Shown here: piece by piece, positions 33,567-43,178 of the stretch
Layout: every line of letters starts with the position of its first letter
How positions within the stretch are numbered: the first letter of the stretch is position 1
Position numbers and translations under genes: made by a program
DNA from: Pseudomonadales bacterium
GTDB lineage: Bacteria; Pseudomonadota; Gammaproteobacteria; Pseudomonadales; Ketobacteraceae
Length of the DNA: 64,000 bases
Direction: 5' to 3'
NCBI GenBank assembly: GCA_020062665.1
Contig: JAGUVW010000083.1
Coordinates: 1-64,000, forward strand
The notes under the pieces: generated by a model
What the model saw: the letters and a program-made list of their open reading frames with translations, nothing else
What the model was told of the DNA's origin: nothing
Database searches by the model: none

Positions 33567-35855
33567 TTAGAACAGGTTGTTCTGCGGGCTGATGTCTGTC
33601 CACGACGTAATGACCCGGTTGCCGGTTGCGATATCCACCGCGAATACACCCCGCACGGCAGAATCCAGCACCAGCAGGCGATTGTTGGTTGCGTCTAGCA
33701 GGAGGGCGACGGGTTCATCGATGCCAGGACCGGAACCAACCAGCGTGTCGGCTTCATTGTCAAAACCTGTCACGATGCTGATGTCGCCGCTGGCCAGATC
33801 GATCGCCAGGATGGAAGCATCCTCCGGGTTGCCTGCGAACGCGCGACTGCCTGTAGTGTCCAGCACCAATTGAGTGACCCCGAACAGATCGAAATTGCTG
33901 GCGGTTACAGCCGTGCGATCACCCGTTGCCAGATCGATCGACAACAACACGCCACGTCCTGCATCCATCACCAGTGCCGAATTGTTGTCGCGGCTCAGCA
34001 CCAGCGCGGTGGGGAAATCCAGTTCATCACCCGCACCGATTAGGGTGTTTGACTGTGAGTTAAAGCCGGATATGACTGTGCGAACACCGGATACCGGATC
34101 AATGGCGAACAACGCCTGTGCATCGCTGTCCACCACCAGCAGGCGATTGCGCGTCGCATCGAACACCATGGTTTCCGGATTGTCCAGCGCGGGGCCGGCG
34201 CCGATTGTGTTCGCACCGTCCGGCCCGGAGATCACCGTCAAGGTTTGGGTTTGCAGATCCAGCGCCAGCAGACGCGGCGCAGTTTCGATGTTATCCAGTA
34301 CAAACGCGCGCTGACCGGCATTATCCAGCACGATGGCGCGAGGGTTTTGCAGCAGGCTGGTGTCACCGTCAAGCAACACGCTGCGATCACCCGACGCCAC
34401 ATCGATGGCCATCAGCGCATTGACTTCGGAATCGGCCACCAGCAAGCGATTCCCGTTCAAGGCAAATGCGCGCGGTGTTTCCAGGCGCGGGCCGCTGCCA
34501 ATGGCATTGCCCGGCAAAAACTGTCGCTCACCCGTCACCAGATCCACCATAAACACGGTTTCCATATCGTCATCCAGCACCACTGCCTGCCGCTCACCCA
34601 CAAAATCGGCACCGATGGGTCGGCCGAATGCAGGGCCGTTGCCCACGGCTTGATTAGTGTTGGGATCGGTGCCGCTTACCAGCGTGCGCGCACCGGTCGC
34701 CAGATCCACCAGAAACACCGCATTGCGCTGCTGATCGGCAATCAGCACCACATTGCGCGCGCTATCAAACCGCAGCGAAGCAGGCGACAAAAAAGTGGTG
34801 CCTGCACCTACCAGCGTGCTGGTCTGGGTGTTGAAGCCGGATATAACCTGCCGGTTGCCGTTGCTGAGATTGATGGACAACACCACGCCCGACTGATTGT
34901 TCCTGTCGGCCACCAGAATCCGGTTGTTCGCACTGTCCAGTGCCATCGGTTCCGACACATTCAGCGTCGGCCCGCTGCCCACACCGGCAGCCGAGATAAT
35001 GGTGCGATTGCGGGTGCTGAGATTCACGGCAAACAAACGCATATCGCCATTGAAACCATCCATGATCAACAGACGGTTGTTGGCGGCGTCCAGCAGCACA
35101 GAGCGGACCAGACGGAACGCCGGGCCGGATCCGCCAGCAGCGTTCTGATTCAGGATAACGCTGCGCTCGCCGGTATTCAGATCCAGCGCCACAATATTGT
35201 CGTTGACCGAATCGGCTGCAAGAACACGATTGTTGGCCTGATCCAGCACCAGATTTTCCGGCAGAAACAAACCCGCTCCACCGCCCACGGCTGCTGTGTT
35301 CAGCAGCTTGTCGACGGCACCGGTGCTCGACAGCACGGTGCGCTCGCCCGTGGACAGATCGAATGCGAACAGCGCATCCGCGTTGCTACTATGCAACACC
35401 AGCGCACGGTTATTCGCGGCATCCACCACAAGGCCGTTTGCGTTGGGGTTTTGCAGGAACGGAAACGCCCGCACATGCACAACGGCGGTGTCGGCGGCGG
35501 CAGTGGCATTTCCTCTTGCATCGGCGGTTTCCACTGCGAGTGTGTTGGTGCCTGTGTCCAGCGGCAGCGTGACCTGCCAGTTGGCAAAGCCGTCGGCAGT
35601 CTCAACGTCAACGCCGTTGACGCGCACCGCCGTGATGCTGCTGCCGCTGTCGCGTGCTGTGCCACGCACGATGATGGTGGCCTCATCGGTCATGGATTCC
35701 TGCGGCGGGAACTGGATCGTGGCCACAGGCGCTGCTCGATCCTCGCCTGCTGAACCACCGTCTTCCGATCCGCCGCCTGATCCGCCTCCGCCGCAGGCAG
35801 TGAGCAGGAATGTCGTCAGTAAGGTGCTGATAAATAATGCGGTTATGGGTTTCAT
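33567..35855 (-). CDS. lipoprotein with Ig-like domain and beta-propeller repeats
   Basis: 762-aa protein with a lipoprotein signal (LLTTFLLTAC, then a Gly/Ser-rich linker). An Ig-like/Big domain follows at about residues 45-135 (ATIIVRGTARDSGSSITAVR). The rest consists of about a dozen repeats of ~45-50 residues in which SGERTVLS- or GNRTVIS-type strands alternate with NRLLVVDS-type strands, pointing to one or two beta-propellers (NHL/SMP-30-like). Start 35855 is supported by GGAAG. It lies 117 bp upstream of the sigma/anti-sigma pair. It probably binds proteins or ligands at the envelope. Confidence 0.85.
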   Translation of the reverse strand: MKPITALFISTLLTTFLLTACGGGGSGGGSEDGGSAGEDRAAPVATIQFPPQESMTDEATIIVRGTARDSGSSITAVRVNGVDVETADGFANWQVTLPLDTGTNTLAVETADARGNATAAADTAVVHVRAFPFLQNPNANGLVVDAANNRALVLHSSNADALFAFDLSTGERTVLSSTGAVDKLLNTAAVGGGAGLFLPENLVLDQANNRVLAADSVNDNIVALDLNTGERSVILNQNAAGGSGPAFRLVRSVLLDAANNRLLIMDGFNGDMRLFAVNLSTRNRTIISAAGVGSGPTLNVSEPMALDSANNRILVADRNNQSGVVLSINLSNGNRQVISGFNTQTSTLVGAGTTFLSPASLRFDSARNVVLIADQQRNAVFLVDLATGARTLVSGTDPNTNQAVGNGPAFGRPIGADFVGERQAVVLDDDMETVFMVDLVTGERQFLPGNAIGSGPRLETPRAFALNGNRLLVADSEVNALMAIDVASGDRSVLLDGDTSLLQNPRAIVLDNAGQRAFVLDNIETAPRLLALDLQTQTLTVISGPDGANTIGAGPALDNPETMVFDATRNRLLVVDSDAQALFAIDPVSGVRTVISGFNSQSNTLIGAGDELDFPTALVLSRDNNSALVMDAGRGVLLSIDLATGDRTAVTASNFDLFGVTQLVLDTTGSRAFAGNPEDASILAIDLASGDISIVTGFDNEADTLVGSGPGIDEPVALLLDATNNRLLVLDSAVRGVFAVDIATGNRVITSWTDISPQNNLF

Positions 35856-36034
35856 TGCTACTTCCATCCAAAATGATGAGCGCGGTTGACGTTTCACACA
35901 CCAATACGGGGCGCAGGATGAAAAGGTTGCAGGTGGAAAAACAAATTTGTCGGCGGGGCGCAGCGCTGCTTCACTTTGGCAAAGAGGAAACAGACCGGCT
36001 ATGATGGCGCCCACTTCAGTTTCAGGGGATTTTT

Positions 36035-37333
36035 ATGTCCAACCATCGCATTGTGATTGTCGGCGGCGGCGCCGGCGGGCTTGAGCTGGCCACGCTGCTG
36101 GGCGATCGCCTGGGGCGCAAGCACAAGGCCGACGTGCTGCTGATCGACGCCAACCTCACCCACCTGTGGAAACCACGTCTGCACGAAGTGGCGGCTGGCG
36201 CCCTCAACGCCGATGTGGACGAGCTGAGTTACGCGGGACACGCCAAGCGCCACTGGTTCCGCTTTGCCCTGGGTCGCATGAGCGGACTGGATCGCGCACG
36301 CCGCGAAATCGTGCTGGCGCCCCACATCGACGGCAACGAAACCATTCTGCCGGAACGCCGCATCGGCTATGACACGCTGGTGATCGCCATCGGCAGCAAC
36401 ACCAATGATTTCGGCACACCGGGCGCGCGGGACAACTGCATTTTTCTGGATCGTCGTAGCGCGGCGGAGCATTTCCACCGCACCTTTCTGAATGAATATC
36501 TGAAAGCCGGCACGCACAATCCGCCGGCAGAAAAACACTGCAACATCGCGATCATCGGCGCCGGCGCCACCGGCGTGGAGCTGGCGGCGGAACTGAATCA
36601 TTCCGCTCACGAACTGACGGAATACGGCTTCGACCAGATCAGGCCCGAGAACGTCACCATCACCATTCTGGAAGCATCTGATCGGGTACTGCCGGTGCTG
36701 TCACCCAAGGCGTCGGAAGCCATTCGCCAGCAGCTGGAAAAACTCAATATCCGCGTGCTGACCGGCGAGATGGTGACGCAGATCACCGAAGACGGCCTGC
36801 ACACCAAGAGCGGCAAATTTGTGCCTGCGTCACTGAAGGTGTGGAGCGCCGGCATCAAGGCGCCGGAGTTTCTGAAAGACATCGACGGCCTGGAAACCAA
36901 TCGCATCAATCAGCTGGTGGTGAAGCGCAACATGCAGACCACCCGCGACGATAATATTTTCGCCTTTGGTGATTGCGCCCAGTGTCCGCGCCAGGATGCC
37001 AGCACGCCGGTACCGCCGCGCGCGCAGTCGGCCCACCAGCAGGCGCTGCTGCTGGCAAAATCCCTGCAGAATCGTCTGGCCGGCAAGCCGCTGCTGGATT
37101 TTGTCTATCGCGACAAGGGCTCGCTGATTTCACTCAGCAAGTCCGGCAGCGTGGGCAACATCATGGGGAATCTGAGCAAGGATTTCACCTTCGAAGGCAA
37201 GGTGGCGCGCTTCATGTACATCACGCTGTATCGCATGCACCAGTTCACGCTGCATGGATTTTTCCGCACGCTGTTGCTGATCATGCGGGATCGGCTGGCA
37301 CGGCGGGCGGGACCGAAACTCAAGCTGCACTGA
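36035..37333 (+). CDS. ndh: type II NADH:quinone oxidoreductase (NDH-2)
   Basis: 432-aa FAD-dependent enzyme that passes electrons from NADH to quinone without proton pumping. The FAD-binding motif IVIVGGGAGGLELATLLGD is at the N-terminus, the NADH motif IAIIGAGATGVELAAEL near residue 170, and the second FAD site in NIFAFGDCAQCP near residue 310. The C-terminal ~50 residues are amphipathic and basic, fitting peripheral membrane attachment. Confidence 0.92.
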   Translation: MSNHRIVIVGGGAGGLELATLLGDRLGRKHKADVLLIDANLTHLWKPRLHEVAAGALNADVDELSYAGHAKRHWFRFALGRMSGLDRARREIVLAPHIDGNETILPERRIGYDTLVIAIGSNTNDFGTPGARDNCIFLDRRSAAEHFHRTFLNEYLKAGTHNPPAEKHCNIAIIGAGATGVELAAELNHSAHELTEYGFDQIRPENVTITILEASDRVLPVLSPKASEAIRQQLEKLNIRVLTGEMVTQITEDGLHTKSGKFVPASLKVWSAGIKAPEFLKDIDGLETNRINQLVVKRNMQTTRDDNIFAFGDCAQCPRQDASTPVPPRAQSAHQQALLLAKSLQNRLAGKPLLDFVYRDKGSLISLSKSGSVGNIMGNLSKDFTFEGKVARFMYITLYRMHQFTLHGFFRTLLLIMRDRLARRAGPKLKLH

Positions 37334-37348
37334 TCGCCGCCGGCCTCG

Positions 37349-38284
37349 CTACGGCCAGCGCCGCTCGCAATCAAACGTGCGCCGGTGCTTGTCGATGTTG
37401 AGGCCGGTGATGGCTTCCAGCGTGCTCTGCAGTTTGCCCACGTCCGCCGGATCGTTTTTGTGCACGCCCAGGGACTGCAGCAGCTGATCCTGGGTGATCA
37501 CTCTGCCGCTGGCATTCATGGTGCCGGCCTTTTTCACTTCTTCCACGGGTGCGGGCCGATAGCGAATCAGCGAATCGATGTCCTTGCAGTCGCCGTCGCG
37601 GGCGCTGATGCAGCGTTCCTGCGCGGTGCTCACCCAGTTTTTCAACTCCGCACAGGATTGGCGGTAGTGTTCCTGGCAGTCCGCTTCGAACGCCACTTCG
37701 TCGCAGAAAAATCCGTGGGTCGCAAGACATGCCCAGTCCTGCGCCGACACCCATTCCTTCATCGGCAGCGGCCGCCCCAGATCGCGGCGGCCCAGCATGT
37801 TCGGGCGCTTGTCGAGAAAGTAAAACGGCGACTCGCATTTGTCCGCCAGACGATTATCGGTGCAGTGCTGATGCAGGCAGACCTTCCAGTGATAGATGTC
37901 CTGGCATTCCCGGCCATAACGCAGTTTGCAAACGTAATCCTGTTGTTCGGTGAAGCAGTTGGCCACCACGCCTTCGCACCAGTCCTGCTGCTGGTAATCG
38001 GCGTTGACGCTGCGGGTGCGGGATGAAGGTGCTGCTGCGGGCTGCGCAGCGCTGGCAGGCGGTTGCAGCGCATCCTGCTTCCACTGTTCGGCAGACGCCG
38101 GCTGGGTGAGTTGCACGCCCATTTTGTCGGTGTGCGGGTGGATGGTTTCCACCATAGGTGCGGTTGCGGGCTTTTCATCGGAGTAATGCACGTTGCCGCG
38201 TTCGTCCACCCATTTGTAGATTTCGGCCTGCGTGAACGGCGCGAAGATCAATGCGGTCGACAGCAACAGGGTTCGCAGCAGCAT
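37349..38284 (-). CDS. DUF4124 domain protein, exported
   Basis: 311-aa protein with a signal peptide (cleavage after TQA near residue 20) followed directly by the DUF4124 motif IYKWVDERGNVHYSDEKP. The remaining ~220 residues are unusually Cys-rich (for example CEGVVANCFTEQQDYVCKL), implying several disulfides in the periplasm. Function is unknown. Convergent with ndh and 6 bp from the LysR gene. Confidence 0.8.
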   Translation of the reverse strand: MLLRTLLLSTALIFAPFTQAEIYKWVDERGNVHYSDEKPATAPMVETIHPHTDKMGVQLTQPASAEQWKQDALQPPASAAQPAAAPSSRTRSVNADYQQQDWCEGVVANCFTEQQDYVCKLRYGRECQDIYHWKVCLHQHCTDNRLADKCESPFYFLDKRPNMLGRRDLGRPLPMKEWVSAQDWACLATHGFFCDEVAFEADCQEHYRQSCAELKNWVSTAQERCISARDGDCKDIDSLIRYRPAPVEEVKKAGTMNASGRVITQDQLLQSLGVHKNDPADVGKLQSTLEAITGLNIDKHRRTFDCERRWP

Positions 38285-38290
38285 GCCAAT

Positions 38291-39217
38291 TCACTCGGTG
38301 TGGGACGTGTTGGCCGCCAGAGCGGCGTCTTCTTTGCGGCCGTGCTCCAGCAGCAGTTCCACCATGCAGCGGGTGGCGGGGCCGGCGCTGTCACGATCAC
38401 GGTAAACCAGATAAAGCTGCGCGCTGCGCCGGGCACCATCCCTTAATGGTAGGGGCTTGAGCGTGCCCTGCGCCAGCTCCGCCTCGATATGACGCCGGGG
38501 CACCCAGGCAAAACCCAACCCAGCCGCCAGCGCTTTGATGGACGTGGACAGGTTGCTCACGGTCCAGCGCTGTTCCGCTTCCAGCCAGGGCGCGCTGAAG
38601 CGGCGCTGGGCGCCGGAATCTCGGGTGACGATCTGGCGGTGCTGTTTCAGATCCTCCAGGGTGACCTCGCGCCCCAGCTGATGCAGCGGATGGGACGGGT
38701 TCGTCACGCAGCAGAACTCCACCGTCAGCAGCGGCTCGCCCACGAAGCCCGGCGGCACCAGTGACGACACCAGCAGATCCACCGCGCCTTCGAGCAGCAG
38801 ATCGTGGCCGCCGGACAGCACGGACTCCACCAGTTCCACCCGTGTCTGGGGGAAGCGCTCGGAAAAGGTGGCCAGCAGGCACAGCAGATCCTCGTAGGGG
38901 AAGATCACCTCGATGGCCACCGGAATCACCGGCTCGATGCCCTGGGCCAGATTGCGGGCCACTTTCTCCACCTGGGCGGCGCTATCCACCAGCTGCTTCG
39001 AGCGCCGCAGCAGCACTTCGCCCGCCTCGGTCAGCCGGGCCTTGCGCCCCTCCACCGCCAGCACCTTAACCCCCAGTAAATGCTCAAGTTTCTGCACCGC
39101 ATAGCTGAGAGTGGACTGGCTTTTACTGAGCGCCTCGGCGGCCTGGGCATAACCCCCGTATTCCACCACCGCATGAAAGGCACGCCACTGCTCCAGGGTA
39201 ATCCTTGGGCTACTCAT
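38291..39217 (-). CDS. LysR family transcriptional regulator
   Basis: 308-aa regulator. The winged HTH covers residues ~5-65 (GYAQAAEALSKSQSTLSYAV) and the rest is a substrate-binding domain. It is divergent from the azoR-pirin-doxX operon, so by usual LysR logic it controls that operon and itself. Confidence 0.92.
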   Translation of the reverse strand: MSSPRITLEQWRAFHAVVEYGGYAQAAEALSKSQSTLSYAVQKLEHLLGVKVLAVEGRKARLTEAGEVLLRRSKQLVDSAAQVEKVARNLAQGIEPVIPVAIEVIFPYEDLLCLLATFSERFPQTRVELVESVLSGGHDLLLEGAVDLLVSSLVPPGFVGEPLLTVEFCCVTNPSHPLHQLGREVTLEDLKQHRQIVTRDSGAQRRFSAPWLEAEQRWTVSNLSTSIKALAAGLGFAWVPRRHIEAELAQGTLKPLPLRDGARRSAQLYLVYRDRDSAGPATRCMVELLLEHGRKEDAALAANTSHTE

Positions 39218-39327
39218 TCGATTTACTCGATCATTTTGGCCGATTTATTCGTATTTTAACTCGAATTTTTCGAATTAATATAGTGTTCATGAAGACGCAA
39301 GCAACCCGAAATCAAAAGGAGCACGCC
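39218..39327. promoter_or_regulatory. LysR-azoR divergent control region
   Basis: AT-rich 110-bp region between the LysR gene and azoR with repeated TCGA-centred dyads (ATTCGATTTACTCGATCAT, then TCGAATTTTTCGA). These fit T-N11-A-type LysR binding sites. A possible -10 (AATATAG) for azoR follows, and AAAGGAG lies 9 bp before the azoR start. Confidence 0.5.
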
Positions 39328-39930
39328 ATGAACCTGTTATATGTCAGCAGCAGCCTGTTCGGTGACCAAGGTAAATCCAGCCAGCTGGCCGATCACTTCA
39401 TCGCCCAGTGGCAACAGCAGAATCCCGGCAGCCGGGTGACCCGACGGGATCTGGCGGCCAACCCGATTCCCCACCTGGATGGCGCCATCCTGCAGGCCAA
39501 CATGACCCCGGCCGACAAGCGCACTCCAGAGCAGCAGGCTTTGGCAGCGGTGGCCGACGAAGCCATCGCCGAACTGCAGAATCACGACGTGCTGGTGCTG
39601 GGCGTGCCGATGTATAACTTCGGTATTTCCTCCACCCTGAAGGCCTGGATCGACGCAGTGGCACGGGCGGGCACCACCTTCCGCTACACCGCGAACGGGC
39701 CGGAAGGTCTGCTCAAGGGCAAGAAGGCCTATGTGCTGGCCGCACGGGGCGGCGCCTACCAGGGCACGCCGAACGACACCCAGACGCCGTATCTGAAAAC
39801 GTTCCTGGGCTTTATCGGCATCACCGACGTGACATTCGTGTATGCGGAAAAGCTAAACATGAGCGCCGACCAGCAACCACAGATCCTGGCAGCCGCGAAA
39901 GCGGAGATCGACAAGTTAATCAGCGCCTGA
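39328..39930 (+). CDS. azoR: FMN-dependent NADH-azoreductase
   Basis: 200-aa flavodoxin-like quinone/azo reductase. The N-terminal phosphate loop region LYVSSSLFGDQGKSSQLAD, the segment VLGVPMYNFGISSTLKAWID and the ARGGAYQGTP loop match AzoR (AcpD). It reduces quinones and azo compounds by two electrons. First gene of a three-gene operon with pirin and DoxX, 23 bp before the pirin gene. Confidence 0.92.
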   Translation: MNLLYVSSSLFGDQGKSSQLADHFIAQWQQQNPGSRVTRRDLAANPIPHLDGAILQANMTPADKRTPEQQALAAVADEAIAELQNHDVLVLGVPMYNFGISSTLKAWIDAVARAGTTFRYTANGPEGLLKGKKAYVLAARGGAYQGTPNDTQTPYLKTFLGFIGITDVTFVYAEKLNMSADQQPQILAAAKAEIDKLISA

Positions 39931-39953
39931 AAACCTCAGGCAAGGAGAACGCC

Positions 39954-40796
39954 ATGAACACTTCCGTGATTACCGGCCGCATCCCGGCCCGACCCGCCTC
40001 TGATGGCGCAGGCGTTAAAATCAAGCGCATCACGCCGACAGCGGGTTACGCCCAGTTCGATCCGTTCCTGATGCTGGACGAAATCCGCTCCGACGATTCC
40101 AGCGATTACGCGGCGGGATTTCCGTCCCACCCCCATCGCGGATTTGAAACCGTCACCTACATGCGCCAGGGCATCCTGGAGCACCAGGATCACATGGGTA
40201 ATGTGGGCGTAATCCAGAGCGGTGGCGCCCAGTGGATGACTGCCGGCAAAGGCGTGATTCACTCGGAAATGCCGCTGCAGAAGGAAGGCGCGTTCCACGG
40301 CTTCCAGTTGTGGCTGAACCTGCCGGCGGCGGAGAAAATGCGCCCGGCGGAATACCACGACCTGACACCGGACACCATTCCCCGCGTGATCGTGGGCAGC
40401 CACGTGGTGGCAGTGCTGGGCGGACGCTTCCATTTGAACGATGATGTGGTCACCGGCCCCATTGGCGATCGCAAAACCGATCCGCACCTGTGGGATATCG
40501 AGCTGAATGGCGACGCGCCGCTGCAACTGCAACTGGACAACGGCCTGCAACCGCTGCTGTTCCTGTACGAAGGCGAAGCGGATGTGAACGGCGAGCAGTT
40601 GTTGCCAAGCGCGCTCAACCAGCTGCGCCCGGATACGGCGCTGCAGCTGACCACAAAAGGGCGGGCTCGCCTGCTGTTGCTGGCTGGCAAACCGCTGCGG
40701 GAACCGGTGGTAGCGTACGGCCCGTTCGTGATGAACACGCGGGACCAGATCGAACGCGCCATTCAGGATTATCAACTGGGCACACTGACACACTGA
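39954..40796 (+). CDS. pirin family protein
   Basis: 280-aa double-cupin pirin. The metal-binding motif SHPHRGFETVTYM carries the conserved His residues, and GVIHSEMP and FHGFQLWLNLP are diagnostic. Bacterial pirins such as YhhW have quercetinase activity in vitro. Placed between azoR and doxX in one operon with GAGGAG before the next gene. Confidence 0.92.
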   Translation: MNTSVITGRIPARPASDGAGVKIKRITPTAGYAQFDPFLMLDEIRSDDSSDYAAGFPSHPHRGFETVTYMRQGILEHQDHMGNVGVIQSGGAQWMTAGKGVIHSEMPLQKEGAFHGFQLWLNLPAAEKMRPAEYHDLTPDTIPRVIVGSHVVAVLGGRFHLNDDVVTGPIGDRKTDPHLWDIELNGDAPLQLQLDNGLQPLLFLYEGEADVNGEQLLPSALNQLRPDTALQLTTKGRARLLLLAGKPLREPVVAYGPFVMNTRDQIERAIQDYQLGTLTH

Positions 40797-40824
40797 CGCA
40801 ATGACATACTGAGGAGACTTGAAA

Positions 40825-41217
40825 ATGAAACCGTTAATGGATCTGTTTGAACTGGGTGGGCGTGTTTTTATAGCGCTGATTTTTGTGGTGGCCGGCTGGA
40901 GCAAGATCACCGGCTACGCTGACACCCAGGCCTACATGGAATCGGTGGGTGTGCCCGGCATCATGCTGCCGCTGGTGATCGCGCTGGAGCTGGGGGGCGG
41001 TCTGCTGATCATCGCCGGCTTCCAGACCCGTATCGTGGCGTTCCTGCTGTCGGGCTTCTGTCTGGTGTCCGCCGCGCTGTTCCACGCCAACTTCGCGGAT
41101 CAGATGCAGTCGATCCTGTTCATGAAGAACGTGGCGATGGCAGGCGGGTTTCTGTTCCTGGTAGTGCATGGGGCGGGAACGTTCAGCTTGGATAGCAAGT
41201 TGAGCAAAGCAGCCTGA
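40825..41217 (+). CDS. DoxX family membrane protein
   Basis: 130-aa inner-membrane protein with four hydrophobic helices and the DoxX pattern LFELGGRVFIALIFVVAGWS, ALELGGGLLIIAGF. ATG 40825 is chosen because GAGGAG at 40811-40816 is well spaced. DoxX proteins are linked to redox or thiol stress; context with azoR and pirin supports this. Confidence 0.9.
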   Translation: MKPLMDLFELGGRVFIALIFVVAGWSKITGYADTQAYMESVGVPGIMLPLVIALELGGGLLIIAGFQTRIVAFLLSGFCLVSAALFHANFADQMQSILFMKNVAMAGGFLFLVVHGAGTFSLDSKLSKAA

Positions 41218-41246
41218 AACCGCAACTCCATGTTTGATGTGAAATG

Positions 41247-41281
41247 AAAGAAGGGGCGCCATTACGGTGCCCCTTCTTTTT
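41247..41281 (+). terminator. intrinsic terminator of azoR-pirin-doxX operon
   Basis: AAGAAGGGGC pairs with GCCCCTTCTT around a short loop, followed by TTTTT; the mirrored A residues mean it may also work for the convergent DUF2167 gene. Confidence 0.85.
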
Positions 41282-41306
41282 GCGTGCAGAAAATGACTTG
41301 AAGGCA

Positions 41307-42242
41307 CTACGCCTTCTTCCGCTTGAACAACTTCCCAACCAGAAACGCAAGGCCAAAGAAAATATACACACCGAATTTCTTCAGGAAGATCAGCGCAACC
41401 GCCAGAAAGCCGGTCTTCGCCAGCACCTTGCCCGCCACCAGACCACCAATGCCGTACGCTGCCATCTTGTCATACTCAGGATCGAACTGGTCGTAACGGT
41501 AGCCGTCATTGAATTCCGCCATCGCCAGCACCGACTCCAGATTCTGCTCGATCTCCGGCAGCTGCTCCATGTCAGCGATGAAGTTCAGTCGCAGATAGCC
41601 TTTGCGGCCCAGCACCCGGATGTTGTAGTTCAGCGTGTTTTCTTCCGCTGCACCGAATTTCAATTCCTGCGCCCAGTGCAGTTTGTGGCTCATCTCGTCA
41701 TAGAACGGCTGGGCCGCCCAGCCCACCAGCTCAATGGCTTCGTAACCGGCGGCAACGCGATCTTCGTTCTCGGCGCGGGTTTCATCCTGCATATCGCTGA
41801 GCATGTCGGTGTAGTCGATGTCCTTGGCGTCGGAATCATCCACATATCCGTCTTCGCTGTATTCGATGGTGACGCCCCAGGCGCCACGATCCAGCGGCGT
41901 CAGGCCGTCGGGGAACAGCATGCCCAGGGTTTCCGAGCCGGCGGGATTGCCCCAGGCTTCCGTCAATACCCGCTCGGTATCGGCAGGCGACAGGTAGTAG
42001 AAATTCTCCGGCACTTTCAGCTTCGCCACGCCACCGGGCAGCTGGATTTCACCCTTCTGGTAATTCAGGCTCGAAACAAATTTCTGCGCCCAGGCAATGT
42101 ATTCCTTATCTTCCGCACTCAACTGCACCTGCTGTTCGGCGGCTTGCGCCGGCACAGCCTCCGCAGCATATTCAGCCTGAACGGACTGCGCCGCCAACAA
42201 TACCCAACCCGCCAGCACAGCCGGCATCCAGCGTGACTTCAT
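41307..42242 (-). CDS. DUF2167 family membrane protein
   Basis: 311-aa exported protein. Signal peptide (residues 1-23, ending VQA), then a long periplasmic DUF2167 domain (GEIQLPGGVAKLKVPENFYY, TEAWGNP, GAWGVTIEYSEDGYVDD), and two C-terminal hydrophobic segments ending in a basic tail. Function is unknown. Confidence 0.88.
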   Translation of the reverse strand: MKSRWMPAVLAGWVLLAAQSVQAEYAAEAVPAQAAEQQVQLSAEDKEYIAWAQKFVSSLNYQKGEIQLPGGVAKLKVPENFYYLSPADTERVLTEAWGNPAGSETLGMLFPDGLTPLDRGAWGVTIEYSEDGYVDDSDAKDIDYTDMLSDMQDETRAENEDRVAAGYEAIELVGWAAQPFYDEMSHKLHWAQELKFGAAEENTLNYNIRVLGRKGYLRLNFIADMEQLPEIEQNLESVLAMAEFNDGYRYDQFDPEYDKMAAYGIGGLVAGKVLAKTGFLAVALIFLKKFGVYIFFGLAFLVGKLFKRKKA

Positions 42243-42362
42243 GATAGTTCTCCAGATCCAATCGACGTGTTATTCCCCAAAACGGGCAACCTTGCGGCTT
42301 GCCCGCTGTTCAGTATGGTGCAGCCCGGCGAAAGGCGACAGCGATAAAACAGCGAGTGTGAA

Positions 42363-43172
42363 CTACTGCACTTTTTCGGGCAGTCGCAGACGTTCACGGA
42401 AGAAGCGCACTACCTCGTTGTAGGCATGGCGGGTGGGATGGCCGGGCTCGTCCACGAAATCCACCGTCAGCACAGAGTGCGCCCAGGGCTTGATGCCGTG
42501 CTTGTTGAACAATGAGGAGTCGATATCGATGCGGCGGAAACGTTCGCCCAGCTGCTGCGACAGAAAATCGAAACGGGCATTGGGACATAACAAATCGCCG
42601 GTGAAACGCAGACCCAGCACCGGCACGTCAGCTTTTTCCGAGCGTGCCTTCGCAGCGGCAAAATCCGCCGGCGGCACCCCCGCCGTGGATTTGCCCGTGA
42701 CGTAATCGAGCACACCATCCGCATGGGCCGGCTGACTCAACACCGGCGCCGCCACGGATTCGTCGATCATCAGCGTCAGCACAAAACCGCCGGTGAAACA
42801 CATGCCAATAGCGCCCACCGGAACACCGCCACACTCTTTCTGCATGTGCCGGCACAGCGCGCGCAGATAATCCGCCACCGGCCCGCGCCGCCGCTCGGTG
42901 AGCACACGGAATTCTGCGCTGATGCAGACCTTCGCCAGATTCCTGATCGGCTGATAGGGCGAATCCGGTTCGCCGAACAGTACCGGCAGATACACGGTAA
43001 AGCCATCACCGTGCAACCGTTCTGCCAACGCCAGCGTCTCCCAAGTGATGCCGGGCAATTCCTGAATGATCAGCACGCCCGGCTGGCTGCCATCCCCTTT
43101 GCGCAACACGCGATGGCGAAAACCGTTGGCGAAAAATTCAAATTCATCGAAGCCGGGCACTGGTTTGGACAT
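42363..43172 (-). CDS. dienelactone hydrolase family protein
   Basis: 269-aa alpha/beta hydrolase. The nucleophile elbow is GMCFTGG, a cysteine nucleophile as in dienelactone hydrolases; VLIIQELPGITWETLALAER is the family N-terminal segment and the late HSVLTVDF His is the likely base. Substrate unknown. The lipoprotein hydrolase gene lies 6 bp upstream. Confidence 0.88.
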   Translation of the reverse strand: MSKPVPGFDEFEFFANGFRHRVLRKGDGSQPGVLIIQELPGITWETLALAERLHGDGFTVYLPVLFGEPDSPYQPIRNLAKVCISAEFRVLTERRRGPVADYLRALCRHMQKECGGVPVGAIGMCFTGGFVLTLMIDESVAAPVLSQPAHADGVLDYVTGKSTAGVPPADFAAAKARSEKADVPVLGLRFTGDLLCPNARFDFLSQQLGERFRRIDIDSSLFNKHGIKPWAHSVLTVDFVDEPGHPTRHAYNEVVRFFRERLRLPEKVQ

Positions 43173-43178
43173 GGCACC

